Of a stretch of 44,394 bases of DNA, positions 38,401 to 44,394 are shown one piece after another (within the stretch, counting starts at the first letter, position 1; the number at the start of each line of letters is the position of its first letter). Both the position numbers and the translations under genes were made by a program. The DNA is taken from NCBI GenBank assembly GCA_966211215.1, contig CBIHNR010000021.1, forward strand, positions 1-44,394, written 5' to 3'. The stretch comes from Desertivirga sp966211215. Lineage in GTDB: Bacteria > Bacteroidota > Bacteroidia > Sphingobacteriales > Sphingobacteriaceae. A model generated the notes under the pieces. That model did no database searches, had not been told where the DNA came from, and worked only from the letters and a program-made list of their open reading frames with translations.

Positions 38401-38789
38401 CTACCCTCGTTTTGGCCAATTTCCCACCTCATTACGCGGTTATTACCAGCATCTGCCACGTACAAATAATCTTTGTTATCCGCGCCTTTCACTACTTTTA
38501 TATCTGCGGGAGAACTAAGTTGATTATTTCCGGTACCGGCCCCATTACCTCCGGCAACAACCCCCCCGGAAGTTCCATTTGAAAGCCATTTGGTAACCCT
38601 GTTGTTAAGTGCATCAGACACATATAAATTACCAGCTGCATCTGTTGTTATACCCGCTATTTTGCCGAACTTATCGAGCCCGGTGCCGGACGTACTTTCA
38701 TCTCCGACAATCTTGGCTAAACTCTGATTTTGCGCTGTTACAGTATAATTAACAAAGAAAAAAAGTACAATAAATAAAATTCTTTTCAT
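28638..38789 (-). CDS. giant RHS polymorphic toxin with NHL, Ig-like and LamG-like regions
   Basis: 3383 residues. The signal peptide is MKRILFIVLFFFVNYTVTA. NHL-type propeller units lie at ~40-220 (GNLYVSDALNNRVTKW, GNVFIADQGNGRIMKY). Residues ~330-1765 are Ig/PKD-like, with at least seven ~80-residue units reading APxGYxxYxWSxG...GxYxVTVxNxxGC. A helical Cys-containing stretch spans ~1765-2150, a LamG/concanavalin-like domain ~2190-2355 (MEMWMYNP, NPWIHLVVQSVN, YLRTYNRGLTVEEI), and YD/RHS repeats ~2395-3070. The RHS core (MRIYDPRLGKFLSVDPLTKD, PYQYAGNSPISNLDLDG) is at ~3075-3117, and the variable tip follows. RHS proteins build a shell that holds a C-terminal toxin, released by cleavage at the core. 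The immunity gene follows at 2 nt and the 1159-residue partner precedes at 6 nt. It has no T9SS sorting domain; export across the outer membrane is unexplained. Confidence 0.9.
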   Translation of the reverse strand: MKRILFIVLFFFVNYTVTAQNQSLAKIVGDESTSGTGLDKFGKIAGITTDAAGNLYVSDALNNRVTKWLSNGTSGGVVAGGNGAGTGNNQLSSPADIKVVKGADNKDYLYVADAGNNRVMRWEIGQNEGSVVVASEPGVKNIFINSLNDIYTCSETKHIVRKYNHDNPASGIPIAGFNTETMAEAGEGSEYNRLSFPGQIYVDPQGNVFIADQGNGRIMKYVPSDPDPYRGKLVKPEINREGYYGKIKFFGFDKSNKLSLIDSYQMLRQFSYVGGTDPWLNSLEQQYIGTTGIYSLDRTQCFWIDVDRCISYIATDNAVYKKKIIVDIGVMQCTASSKSLYANDFGDKINWYRSQPDGGYQLVSSNNRYLYATEPGFYCATRTNECYESEKSKTIEVGPNNLPAAPIIQSSTGSFDLSVSGPLTLNVVNAQSGYSFYWWNRNNTSLSLPVSATGVYGCSFSQGSCGSSTRLEVTSTPAPIIEIVNPDAQPLPPELQNSDIAINEGIVKRNIKKNSGYIKATLLPDQTLPSGAVFVWYKMNYMQKDFINPSLYYNFGGTIVSEQSSDVFYPQESGLYVAAVKYPKGHLSKYSDTIRVFVADKPPVAPVLAYNSNVKRTYLCGSNENGLWDAFSQGDNYYKVFFNGILQPRLVQSSDFNYYNRYRRVFGDIIYRDYSGFLRITLQAVNATGQSLRSKELIFTGDISASSPQLITPVDQRKTNGNKPALLKIDPYSYKSNFQNVTTQWYTEDGSLLGLGNEFEFQIAKTGKYYVMAGNECGVSQKVPFEITAIPPLAISTTKTSLCFSDNTSITVNRSNPVYWFKNNISVGQSLSYDASETGDYYASEYSDGSYPSNTITISKATANVDVPIVKVVQPYISDPQGHYMLKEGGSITLSAPDGYTSYLWSKGTNTQFANTQSITITEAGTYRVTVSNGFGCSAISAEYIIDNLPTISISSDFTEICDHYFPTLSSNVALTWNINGWNDGRNSPSQTFATTKAGQYNGYHEGSYSYVENNNVSVYRHYTDNITITTCPANIIDEGPLTPCPIYNTSYLNSSENSTFSFTISESESVIVSATNPYSQIVVALYDANYNYLGHAYSWGSNAASFGAWLSPGTYYVETSFTTVGVTGYVETIVRRESEPELTTPWIYPTTSDYPQQLSTTITCKNQFLLLSAPEGYASYKWSTGEETSQIYVNEPGDYFVTVSNGGQCSKTSEIKHITSEIPVVEIQATGNTDICQGNTVKLESTAGFSNYVWSNGATGPVIYANETASYSVKATNSNGCTAESNAIVVTVNSILKPDIKANSRYCQGDNAILEAPEGYATYLWKEQSTGATIGNNRTVQVNASGNYMVTVINASGCSSTSDAKAINILPVVSGDIITSGPTEFCAGGSVTLTAPEGNSWLWSNGAKTQSITVTNSEMFYVTVYNANGCSFTTPSKQVQVKPISKPSIAVIGSNLATTANSVTVCPGTSIGLSATNGFSKYEWFKVGSSTIISTNRAIIVQDFAEYQVKVTNFNGCTSTSDVMAVIPSIAAKPVIVPSGPTSICKGNTVTLTAPDGYANYEWTNREAGPDKKSVTVSEAGDYYVTVTNASGCTSVSDKVTIVVKDLPLPPAISTNAETICPGGQAALAATGGQGEIRWFNSADEFIGTGATFLISIAGDYYAKSFSGNCYSNDRSNTISIEESEGITTPVISKVPADDYCNTSVKLTTNSPGEIKWYRGIIPVGKGGTFKTLISGTYTAIATNSCGSSPRSNAIVVKLNPALKVKESAFDDISYEIPPLDFDTETESVKTDLVAEITESCEAQAQNWMAKFKDAGLSEVQQAELKAKLIAICTAGGDLNHMNGSSNVPSSNTTFTGLRSFAEVIKTYTTNNQFTAKLNPWLLDSPYPYDAQPRMSDVEISSTDAAICQRLATLRQECGNPATDEDFYACLDAKYKDAIGISLDAFKILVKSCAQCKYLLEESIPYPIFLDPNAKGCISKTEFKNALDELKNQVPDLIKGTDSYSDIFNKDIPQKNNLNPAYEENIVNFLNQKWGFATSFAQYAAYAALADNTTEMLCTQPVYPTIFSDLYDDVRTKIDLAVAKGQQEYSEYIPELRKKAMLAYTDICGAAKANVSLKETQKVYHYTLYYYDQADNLITTVPPEGVKLLTTDEVNWVADAREHRNDAVCTKDALFPLLENKTKALRRLTEAFSNGNQSMEMWMYNPTTKPAQLLATSPAVVGGEYGNKFMLHTAFDKNKLNLEIFTLEQNAANPKVVDIIRSNQAVLDLSPVLPLNPWIHLVVQSVNFQSGELNVYVNGKLLSAAMGPHQLISGWEVLDGSAMPEKLDYLKYLRTYNRGLTVEEIAGNYTQSCFMLADKPELKASLNAALIEWCRFNIPTEDSETLAGGVNPDKIENRYTSIYPDHALKTMYAYNTTNQVLQQKTPDAGLSKFWYDDLSRLIVSQNAQQKDDKNFSYTQYDDLGRIKEVGQKHYDPEVLADTLNAPGLIDPAVYAKFKANTDNSQITQTLYDEAPAAGNGIPAGLVQNNLRKRVAASIYRPTPASTNLNASYYNYDISGNVKSLVQQIDGLGTTGTKTIDYEYDLVSGKVNFVAYQNNQPDRFFYEYEYDAENRLIKAYSGISAFVNPGGLGSKIIKPSKKLDAEYQYYLHGPLARVQLGAELSQVQGIDYAYTLQGWLKGVNGQALNPETEIGKDGITHSTFPKDVMAYSLGYYKGDYKAINPALTTFGLEYQAQEGDITGHNLYNGNISNTTVAISKLRSGEPSGYTYKYDQLNRLKEIRYHHLSAQTAWNAGTMLDSLKESITYDGNGNILTYLRNGNGLSKPMEMDKLSYAYNRDKYDNHLLNNRLRHVKDEVAIGNYIEDLDSEGDDNYTYDKIGNLVKDVSGQINKIDWTVYGKIDKITKTDGTTIDYCYDAAGNRVSKNVNGLITWYTRDAQGNSLAVYDNKGGDFNWKEQQLYGSSRLGTWKPEHKLGATQNTSLWDLTGKKNYELSNHLGNVLAVVSDKRTYLSTTTDNYEADVVSAQDYYPGGMLQPGRSFSSGSYRYGFNGKENDNEVKKDANGNEIVGAQQDYGMRIYDPRLGKFLSVDPLTKDFPWYTPYQYAGNSPISNLDLDGAEDLWFMLKLGIYGKTSQTISTNFETGVNNSIEGTYNFFKPGGGAYKLNTYKQMGLFLEEVALSSSPVSNVTYKPKTPRLDASVKSFNDNVINGDLASRSRFAGGLVANLATSYALGEGFGLLGASIKKVVKSSIVYESFEGGATYASFKGKDLGYYEFSESKGLQMDLNVPAELQGKGLGTKIFKEALKTTKADKFTAKWIESSEYANGSSINLQRFYNAIKNGASETEAAWSTWSGGQAQAAGFNKVTVQRIGNGVEATFTK

Positions 38790-38795
38790 AAAATA

Positions 38796-41700
38796 CTATT
38801 GTATAACAGCGTTGATTTTGATAGTACTAACTGGCAGATTGCCCGGAACACAAACTGTAGTTTCTGATTCATTTTCATTCATTTGGACCTCCAGCACATC
38901 ACTTTGTCCGGGGTAGTAAATTTGTAGGGTAATCGTTTTTTTAAGCTTACCAGCCAGATAGGTAACTTTAATACGCTGATTATTAGTAGTGCAAGCGGGC
39001 TCCTTTACAACACTTATATAAAATTCTCTGCTAGTTGGTTTATTCAAATCGGCCAATCCTGGTCGAGTACCAACCTCACATTTTCCGCCACAGTAATCCT
39101 CCACTTCATTTCTGAAAATCTGATAATACTTTTCCTTTAATTCAAAATAGGCATCACGGTAATCCTGCCATTCGCGGTCTGCTATCCGGCACGAGCTTAC
39201 TGGCGAACAGGAATTCCAGGCGATAGAATTCATAGAATTAGTATTACCTGTAGCGTCTATACAGTAGAGCACATAATCAACAAACTTTGGAAGATTTTTA
39301 TTTTCTAAGGCTGGATCACTTACGCCCAGCATACTTCTGGAGTAGTTATTAAGCGCATATTCAAATCTGGTACGGAGGCCATCAATCTCTGCCTGATGCA
39401 CATATAGCGGATCAGAACTCTCTTTTTCTTTAAAGAAGGGGTCCACTTTAACTAACCAGATAGGGTCATCGCCATGTGCATAAGCGCCGATATCACCTAA
39501 AGTAGCTGTTTCTGTAATCGTATTAATCTCCTCTTTTACTTTATAGTCCCAGGCTATTGCCTTCTCAGAGTCCTGGCAGAATTTCAGCTTGCAATACTCG
39601 GGATGATATACAAGGAAACGCTCTGCCCATTCCTCTTTCCAGTACTCTATTATTTTTTTAACATTAAACTGTCCATCCTTCAAATAAAAATCAGTGCTAT
39701 AAGGAGAAGTTGTAGTACCATCATCAAGAATAATTAATTCAGATTCGGGCGCCTGCGTATTTGAAGGAAATATGAAAGTCCAATACTTAGACAGAATGTT
39801 ATCGTTGGGTTCCAGCACCCATCCATCTTTATCGAAAAGAGCAAACTGCCCATTAGGAGATACGTGTTCCAGCATCGTGGCAACATATTTCTGGCAAGGT
39901 GAAACCTGAGGACAGTTTTCCTGAAGCAATGTACATTCAGTACTTAATGCCTGGTATTTTCCCTTTATGAATAAATCAAGATTATTAACTTCTGTCGCAG
40001 AAACGTTCAGGTCGAGCAGTTTTTGTTTAAACATGTCAACAAAATCTTCTTCTGTTCCTAATGCCTCTGCACAACGCTGGCAGCCCCCGAAATAAGCTAG
40101 CTTTAATTGATCGAGATACTTTTTTATAAAATCTATTTCTTTTTTAACAGCACCATCAAGTTGCCCATCCGTAATAAATTGGTCAGCATAGGCTTCAATA
40201 CCTTTTTTACTTAGCTTAAATTCAAAATTTATATAGTATTCGCCCACTTTATCGAAATCCGGATTCAGCACAACATTGGTTTCAGTACCAATTTTAAAAG
40301 GCGTAAAGGGAGTATCACCTATTGGATAGACCTTTTTTCCACAGTCATCTTTAATAAGTACACTTAAATCGTAATAGCATTCCTTGCATAAATTAAAAGT
40401 ACCCTCTGTATAGGTAGCGAGTAGCTTTTCAATATTATATTTTAGCTCCACCTTACCAGGCACAGTAGTGATATGAGTTGTTGTAGCCGACAAGGTAAGT
40501 GCTGTGGCATCAAACGTAAACTGCTCTGGCCTGATCAAGTTAATTGTTTGTTCTGTGGCTGTTGCAGTACTCAAGGCATCTTGTGATAAGGGCGCATTAC
40601 CGGCAAGTGCAGTGGCAATAGTCTTCCCGCTGGCATTCAAATAACTTACACTGATCTGTCCGTTAGGGTCTACCACCATATTCTTTAGATAGTGATTGGC
40701 AAATCCAACATCGTTTCCGAAAAGCCGATCAAGCTCCCATTGGGTTGGTTTTGAATAGTAATATTTAGTGGTTTTACTATTGGCCAGCCCGGGTTGAAAA
40801 GTAGCTCCTACCCCACCCTGCAGGCGTATTCTACCGGTATTATCCGGGGTATATTGAGTGACAGAAAATGGAAACCCATCGGCATTGGGAATAAACTGGT
40901 CATGTCTTACGTCGCGTTTAAACGGGCTGCCTTCTTTGATAAAAATATTGTTAGGCGAATAATAGGTATTAGACGCTTTTGTAAAATCAACGTCTGTACT
41001 TAACGCTGATGGTTTTATTTCGCATCCATTTAAAATATCTTTAAAAGAATAGGCTATGCCGGAGGTATTTTTATTAAAATCTTTGAAAAAATGAAGATAC
41101 TCAGGCCCGGAAGAATTTTCTTTTACCGGTGCCGGAAGAATACTTATCAATGGACGCCCATATTGGTCGTACACGTTCTCCTGAACCACAGCAACGTTAT
41201 CTGTACTATTAATTGTAGCTGTTTGCCTGCCTCTTAGCGTTCCGTCAAAGTAATTGATAACCTCTTTTTTCTTTCCTTCTTCGGCATAAGTTGCAGCATA
41301 TTGCCAGTTTAATTTCTGTTCATGCCAGGTTAAATCTTGTTGATCTACAGCCGACTGTAAATCCCAAACAGCAAATTGAATATCATCAGCTTTTTTATAC
41401 CGCCATTGTCCTTCTTCTCTTATACCTTCCGAATTAAAAAATGCAGGGCGAATACGGACAGCCATGTACCTTGAATTAAGTATTAAGGAGACTGGATATT
41501 TATTATTATGAGTTGTAACCCGGGTGGCATTGTTCCTAAAAACACTTTCCAATTCAGCCGGTTCAGGTTCCGGATCTGTACTTAACTTTTTGGCTACCAT
41601 ACGGTTTAAGATTGCTTGGCGCTCACTGCCTTCATCTATCGTAGCCCATTCAAGATCATATTCTTCCGCCCCTGGAATAAAGTCCCAGCCTAAACCCAAT

Positions 41701-42275
41701 TCTCTCACTGTGTTACTATTACTTGTCCCTGATAAATCGGCAGTGATATTTATCGGAAAACCCTCCTGAAATTTGTAAGTGCGGTTTACATTGATGATAC
41801 TACCTAATTCAATAAAAGAAGGAATATTAGCTCCATATTGAGGACTAGTGATATCAGTCACTATTATTCTTACCTGATAAGCATCTTTAAATGTGTAGGT
41901 ATCATTTAATTTTTGTAGCGCCCCTGTTGCTGTTTTATACTCTAAACTCAACTGTACCGGCTCTATCACATCGGGGCTGCTTTGTTCAGGCGTTTTAAAA
42001 TACTCAATGCGAAGCGTTACCGTGCAGGAAAAATCCTGGCTCAGTATATTTCGATCCAAGATCCTTAAAGTAACTGCATCCTCCACAGATGAGCTCAATA
42101 TATTTTGCCACACAAACTGGCTTTTAAACTTTTCATCCTTGTTAGGTAAGTCTGTTCCTATCTGTAAAGCCGTTTTATATTGACTATAGGTTTCAACTAC
42201 AGCAAAAGTTTTGCAGGTAAATAATAAGGCAGAAAGAAAACATAATACAAACCCTTTTTGTAAAGTACTCATCAT
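38796..42275 (-). CDS. large secreted partner of the RHS toxin, with one YD-like segment
   Basis: 1159 residues with a signal peptide (MMSTLQKGFVLCFLSALLFT, then CKTFA). One segment near 340-390 reads EVINYFDGTLRGRQTATI then ENVYDQYGRPLISILPAP. This is a typical YD/RHS strand pair as found at the start of Bacteroidota RHS shells. Around it are long beta-rich regions, and from ~620 on a helical part with spaced Cys pairs (CKECYYDL, GGCQRCAEAL, LQENCPQVSPCQKY) like the Cys-bearing stretch of the RHS protein. The stop lies 6 nt before the RHS start codon. I infer a shell or delivery component encoded apart from the main RHS chain. It may be a diverged N-terminal half of a single RHS ancestor. 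Not recognised as a named family. Confidence 0.75.
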   Translation of the reverse strand: MMSTLQKGFVLCFLSALLFTCKTFAVVETYSQYKTALQIGTDLPNKDEKFKSQFVWQNILSSSVEDAVTLRILDRNILSQDFSCTVTLRIEYFKTPEQSSPDVIEPVQLSLEYKTATGALQKLNDTYTFKDAYQVRIIVTDITSPQYGANIPSFIELGSIINVNRTYKFQEGFPINITADLSGTSNSNTVRELGLGWDFIPGAEEYDLEWATIDEGSERQAILNRMVAKKLSTDPEPEPAELESVFRNNATRVTTHNNKYPVSLILNSRYMAVRIRPAFFNSEGIREEGQWRYKKADDIQFAVWDLQSAVDQQDLTWHEQKLNWQYAATYAEEGKKKEVINYFDGTLRGRQTATINSTDNVAVVQENVYDQYGRPLISILPAPVKENSSGPEYLHFFKDFNKNTSGIAYSFKDILNGCEIKPSALSTDVDFTKASNTYYSPNNIFIKEGSPFKRDVRHDQFIPNADGFPFSVTQYTPDNTGRIRLQGGVGATFQPGLANSKTTKYYYSKPTQWELDRLFGNDVGFANHYLKNMVVDPNGQISVSYLNASGKTIATALAGNAPLSQDALSTATATEQTINLIRPEQFTFDATALTLSATTTHITTVPGKVELKYNIEKLLATYTEGTFNLCKECYYDLSVLIKDDCGKKVYPIGDTPFTPFKIGTETNVVLNPDFDKVGEYYINFEFKLSKKGIEAYADQFITDGQLDGAVKKEIDFIKKYLDQLKLAYFGGCQRCAEALGTEEDFVDMFKQKLLDLNVSATEVNNLDLFIKGKYQALSTECTLLQENCPQVSPCQKYVATMLEHVSPNGQFALFDKDGWVLEPNDNILSKYWTFIFPSNTQAPESELIILDDGTTTSPYSTDFYLKDGQFNVKKIIEYWKEEWAERFLVYHPEYCKLKFCQDSEKAIAWDYKVKEEINTITETATLGDIGAYAHGDDPIWLVKVDPFFKEKESSDPLYVHQAEIDGLRTRFEYALNNYSRSMLGVSDPALENKNLPKFVDYVLYCIDATGNTNSMNSIAWNSCSPVSSCRIADREWQDYRDAYFELKEKYYQIFRNEVEDYCGGKCEVGTRPGLADLNKPTSREFYISVVKEPACTTNNQRIKVTYLAGKLKKTITLQIYYPGQSDVLEVQMNENESETTVCVPGNLPVSTIKINAVIQ

Positions 42276-42419
42276 AGACTTGCTATTTTATTAAGCAATA
42301 ATCAATTTTATCTAAACCAGCTAATGCTGAACTATTTTAAACTTCTGTAAAAACAGGAGAAAGTCCTCTATAAGCCCAATCGCTCATGTTCCCTCTGATT
42401 TACATTTAACTGTTCCGTT

Positions 42420-43208
42420 CTATAACTCAATCAGCTCATAGGCTTTAAATTCACCAACGGGCCTGAAATGCGTTCCTTCTTTTCTTACAATATGCCTTCC
42501 GATGTACCTTTCAATCTCCGAATGGTTTGAAAGCTCTGTAAAACGAACATCCATAATTTGTTCATTATTTGTTCCGGTAGGATCATCAGGGTTAGCAATT
42601 CTGATATGGACCTTCTGTGGTTTCAAGGAGAGTGTATCAAAATGCAATGTGTACTCCTTGATATTCAAATCGTTTTCATTCAGCAAATTGAGAACCTGAA
42701 TACTCCCCTGTTTGCGACAATTCACCTTGTATTCATCTACCACAAGCTCGTCGAGCATCCCCGCCAGATTACTTTGCTGCGGGCCATCTGAAATTTTACG
42801 CTGGTCTGAAACAAGTATCTTTTTTCCTCCATGATCTATATAGATGTATAAACCATTAGCATTAACAGTTTCGGTTTCTCCTAAACGGTAATAAAAGTCA
42901 TCTCCGTTTTTACTATATAAATAGGGAACATCCTTAATTAAATCATCTTTGTCGGCTCTGTTAACTGAATTAATAATACCTGCTACAAGGCACTCTTTCC
43001 GATCTAGGTCTAATGCAATCAATGCCCGCTTAGCTCTACTCAATACTACTGTATCAATAGCAATTTCTTTTCTCTTAACAATTTTGGCAACCGTATTCTT
43101 CGGCTTATTGCTTCTAAAAACCGAGCCGCGTGTAATTGCCCAGGTTATTAGAGACACTGCCGAAAACAACAGCAGTAATACTGGGATTTTTATATATTTT
43201 TTTGCCAT
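42420..43208 (-). CDS. membrane-anchored protein of the RHS operon, unknown function
   Basis: 262 residues with one N-terminal hydrophobic segment (IPVLLLLFSAVSLITWAI) after MAKKYIK, so anchored in the inner membrane or a long signal peptide; the rest is periplasmic. The mature part is mixed alpha/beta with YLYSKNGDDFYYRLGETE and GLYIYIDHGGKKILVSDQRK hairpins. I do not recognise a family. It sits 23 bp after the C-terminal end of the upstream YD-like protein and 144 bp before the 1159-residue gene, in the same direction. A role in assembly or export of the RHS complex is only a context-based suggestion. Confidence 0.75.
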   Translation of the reverse strand: MAKKYIKIPVLLLLFSAVSLITWAITRGSVFRSNKPKNTVAKIVKRKEIAIDTVVLSRAKRALIALDLDRKECLVAGIINSVNRADKDDLIKDVPYLYSKNGDDFYYRLGETETVNANGLYIYIDHGGKKILVSDQRKISDGPQQSNLAGMLDELVVDEYKVNCRKQGSIQVLNLLNENDLNIKEYTLHFDTLSLKPQKVHIRIANPDDPTGTNNEQIMDVRFTELSNHSEIERYIGRHIVRKEGTHFRPVGEFKAYELIEL

Positions 43209-43231
43209 TCTCCTAATACTATAAACTGTTA

Positions 43232-44394
43232 TTATTGTGCTCTTTTCTTATAAGAAGAGCGGCTTTCTTTAATGGTCATTATTCCCCGTTCAGTTTCCTT
43301 TTTCACACGAACTAAAGAACCTTCGTCATCATACTCGTAAAAAGTGGCGAAGGCATTTTCATCCAGCTCGGCCATCAGCTTAAATGTTTTTTCATCGTAA
43401 GCGTAGGATTTTAAATGTGCATTATAGGGATGAATACGGATGTCATCCATATAGACAATATCCTTGGTATTGTTGAGTCCTAACTGAAAAATAAAATCCG
43501 AATTATCCCCCGCTGATTGGAACACACATTCTATCAGCTTCCAGCCATCTACAACTGCTTTACAAGTAAAATTAGAATAGCTTACCCCATTGGTAGAGTA
43601 TTGGATAGGTAATGCTTTGCTTTCAGGATGAGTATCTTTTATCCAGGCGCTAAAAATATATTTCTTGTTTACATAAGGCTCAAAACCAGCCGGATAAATT
43701 CCGGTCTCATTGATCAGATTGAATTCATTTTTTGCCGGAATAAAATTGAAATAAGCTCTGCTTTTTTGCTCTTTATTATGAATTGAACTACTTAGCTTAA
43801 ATCCATTTACTGGTACCTTAACACTGTAATTACCCGAATGGGCATAATCAGATGTTACATTACTATTATCAAATATTTTAGCGTTAGTTCCGGGGTTGAA
43901 AAATTCAGCACTCTCATCTTTTAGATTTGTCCTTCTGAATTTATGATCTTCAAAACTGTTTGCATAAATTTCACGGTTCATCGCATTGGATGCTACAGCG
44001 CCCGGCAATTTACTGTCGAAATCAAATTTGGCTGAGCTGTATCTTCCTAATGCATCTTTATTTTCCAGCTCCTGGCCTCTTTTATCATAAAGCGTAACTG
44101 TATTGGTGGTTTTCCATTTAGTTGCACTTGTGTTTTCATCCCATACCTTACCTGCTTTTTTATAGAAATAGGAATAAAAACTATCAAAATAACCGGCATC
44201 TTTTACCCCAGCCCCTCTTTTATTAGGCTTTACAAAAGCTGGTGAGTATCTGCCATCTAAATAAACTTTGGATTGATAAGGCCTCCAGGAACCGAGGTAT
44301 CCTTGTAAGTATGGGTTGACATCGGGAATAAAGGTTTTCTGATTAAAGTTACAATGGTCGTAGACATTTCCTGTTAAGTATTCTGTAATCACCT
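43232..44394 (-). CDS. C-terminal part of a large YD-repeat / carbohydrate-binding-like protein (start beyond right edge)
   Basis: 387 codons are visible, with no convincing start; the frame is open at the right edge. RHS-like strand pairs occur near both ends (VTLYDKRGQELENKDALGRY and KSYAYDEKTFKLMAELDENA, then FYEYDDEGSLVRVKKETERG). Between them is a jelly-roll-like domain of about 150 residues (HSGNYSVKVPVNGF, YIFSAWIKDT, WKLIECVFQSAGDNSDFIFQ, VYMDDIRIHPY), typical of carbohydrate-binding modules in RHS-associated proteins. It is probably the upstream, largest partner of the RHS system, continuing off the window. All following genes are in the same direction with short gaps. Confidence 0.85.
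   Translation of the reverse strand, partial: VITEYLTGNVYDHCNFNQKTFIPDVNPYLQGYLGSWRPYQSKVYLDGRYSPAFVKPNKRGAGVKDAGYFDSFYSYFYKKAGKVWDENTSATKWKTTNTVTLYDKRGQELENKDALGRYSSAKFDFDSKLPGAVASNAMNREIYANSFEDHKFRRTNLKDESAEFFNPGTNAKIFDNSNVTSDYAHSGNYSVKVPVNGFKLSSSIHNKEQKSRAYFNFIPAKNEFNLINETGIYPAGFEPYVNKKYIFSAWIKDTHPESKALPIQYSTNGVSYSNFTCKAVVDGWKLIECVFQSAGDNSDFIFQLGLNNTKDIVYMDDIRIHPYNAHLKSYAYDEKTFKLMAELDENAFATFYEYDDEGSLVRVKKETERGIMTIKESRSSYKKRAQ

Overview
The window looks like Bacteroidota chromosome, most likely a Sphingobacteriaceae-type soil or aquatic bacterium. The evidence is paired type B T9SS-sorted adhesins and PorP/SprF proteins, SprB repeats, large PKD proteins, an RHS protein with a Bacteroidota-style core (FLSVDPLTKDFPWYTPYQYAG), -7 boxes of the TAnnTTTG type, few Shine-Dalgarno sequences, and a Bacteroidota-type REP-associated transposase. 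Genus cannot be fixed from the sequence alone.

Layout. (1) 1-5224, minus: the N-terminal 1741 codons of a giant SprB-repeat adhesin that runs off the left edge. (2) 5225-7132, plus: a divergent pair, a stand-alone response regulator and a pseudo-receiver/sugar-transferase fusion, with a textbook sigma-54 -24/-12 element and a weaker -33/-7 element upstream and a hairpin terminator downstream. (3) 7144-10337: housekeeping genes: riboflavin synthase, a pirin, and rpoN (sigma-54 itself). (4) 10469-19910, minus: two tandem paralogous cassettes, each a ~1215-residue adhesin (IgGFc-binding-like head, PKD domains, type B sorting domain) followed by its PorP/SprF-like partner. (5) 20121-26994, minus: a three-gene operon of a small helical secreted protein and two secreted phage-tail-fibre-like proteins that share a nearly identical C-terminal module. 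(6) 27113-27999: a REP-associated transposase between hairpin REP sequences. (7) 28039-44394, minus: a polymorphic-toxin operon running off the right edge: a YD/carbohydrate-binding-like protein (C-terminal part), a membrane-anchored unknown, a 1159-residue protein with one RHS/YD-like strand pair, a 3383-residue NHL/Ig/LamG/RHS protein with a GNAT-like C-terminal tip, and a 198-residue probable immunity protein 2 nt after it.

How it fits together. Almost everything outside region 3 concerns the cell surface: T9SS adhesins with dedicated PorP/SprF partners, fibre proteins, glycan priming under two-component/sigma-54 control, and an interbacterial toxin. The most unusual parts are the multi-subunit RHS operon with a possible acetyltransferase toxin, and the sigma-54-controlled regulator/glycosyl-phosphate-transferase pair divergent from an SprB adhesin. 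No tRNA, rRNA or CRISPR array was seen.
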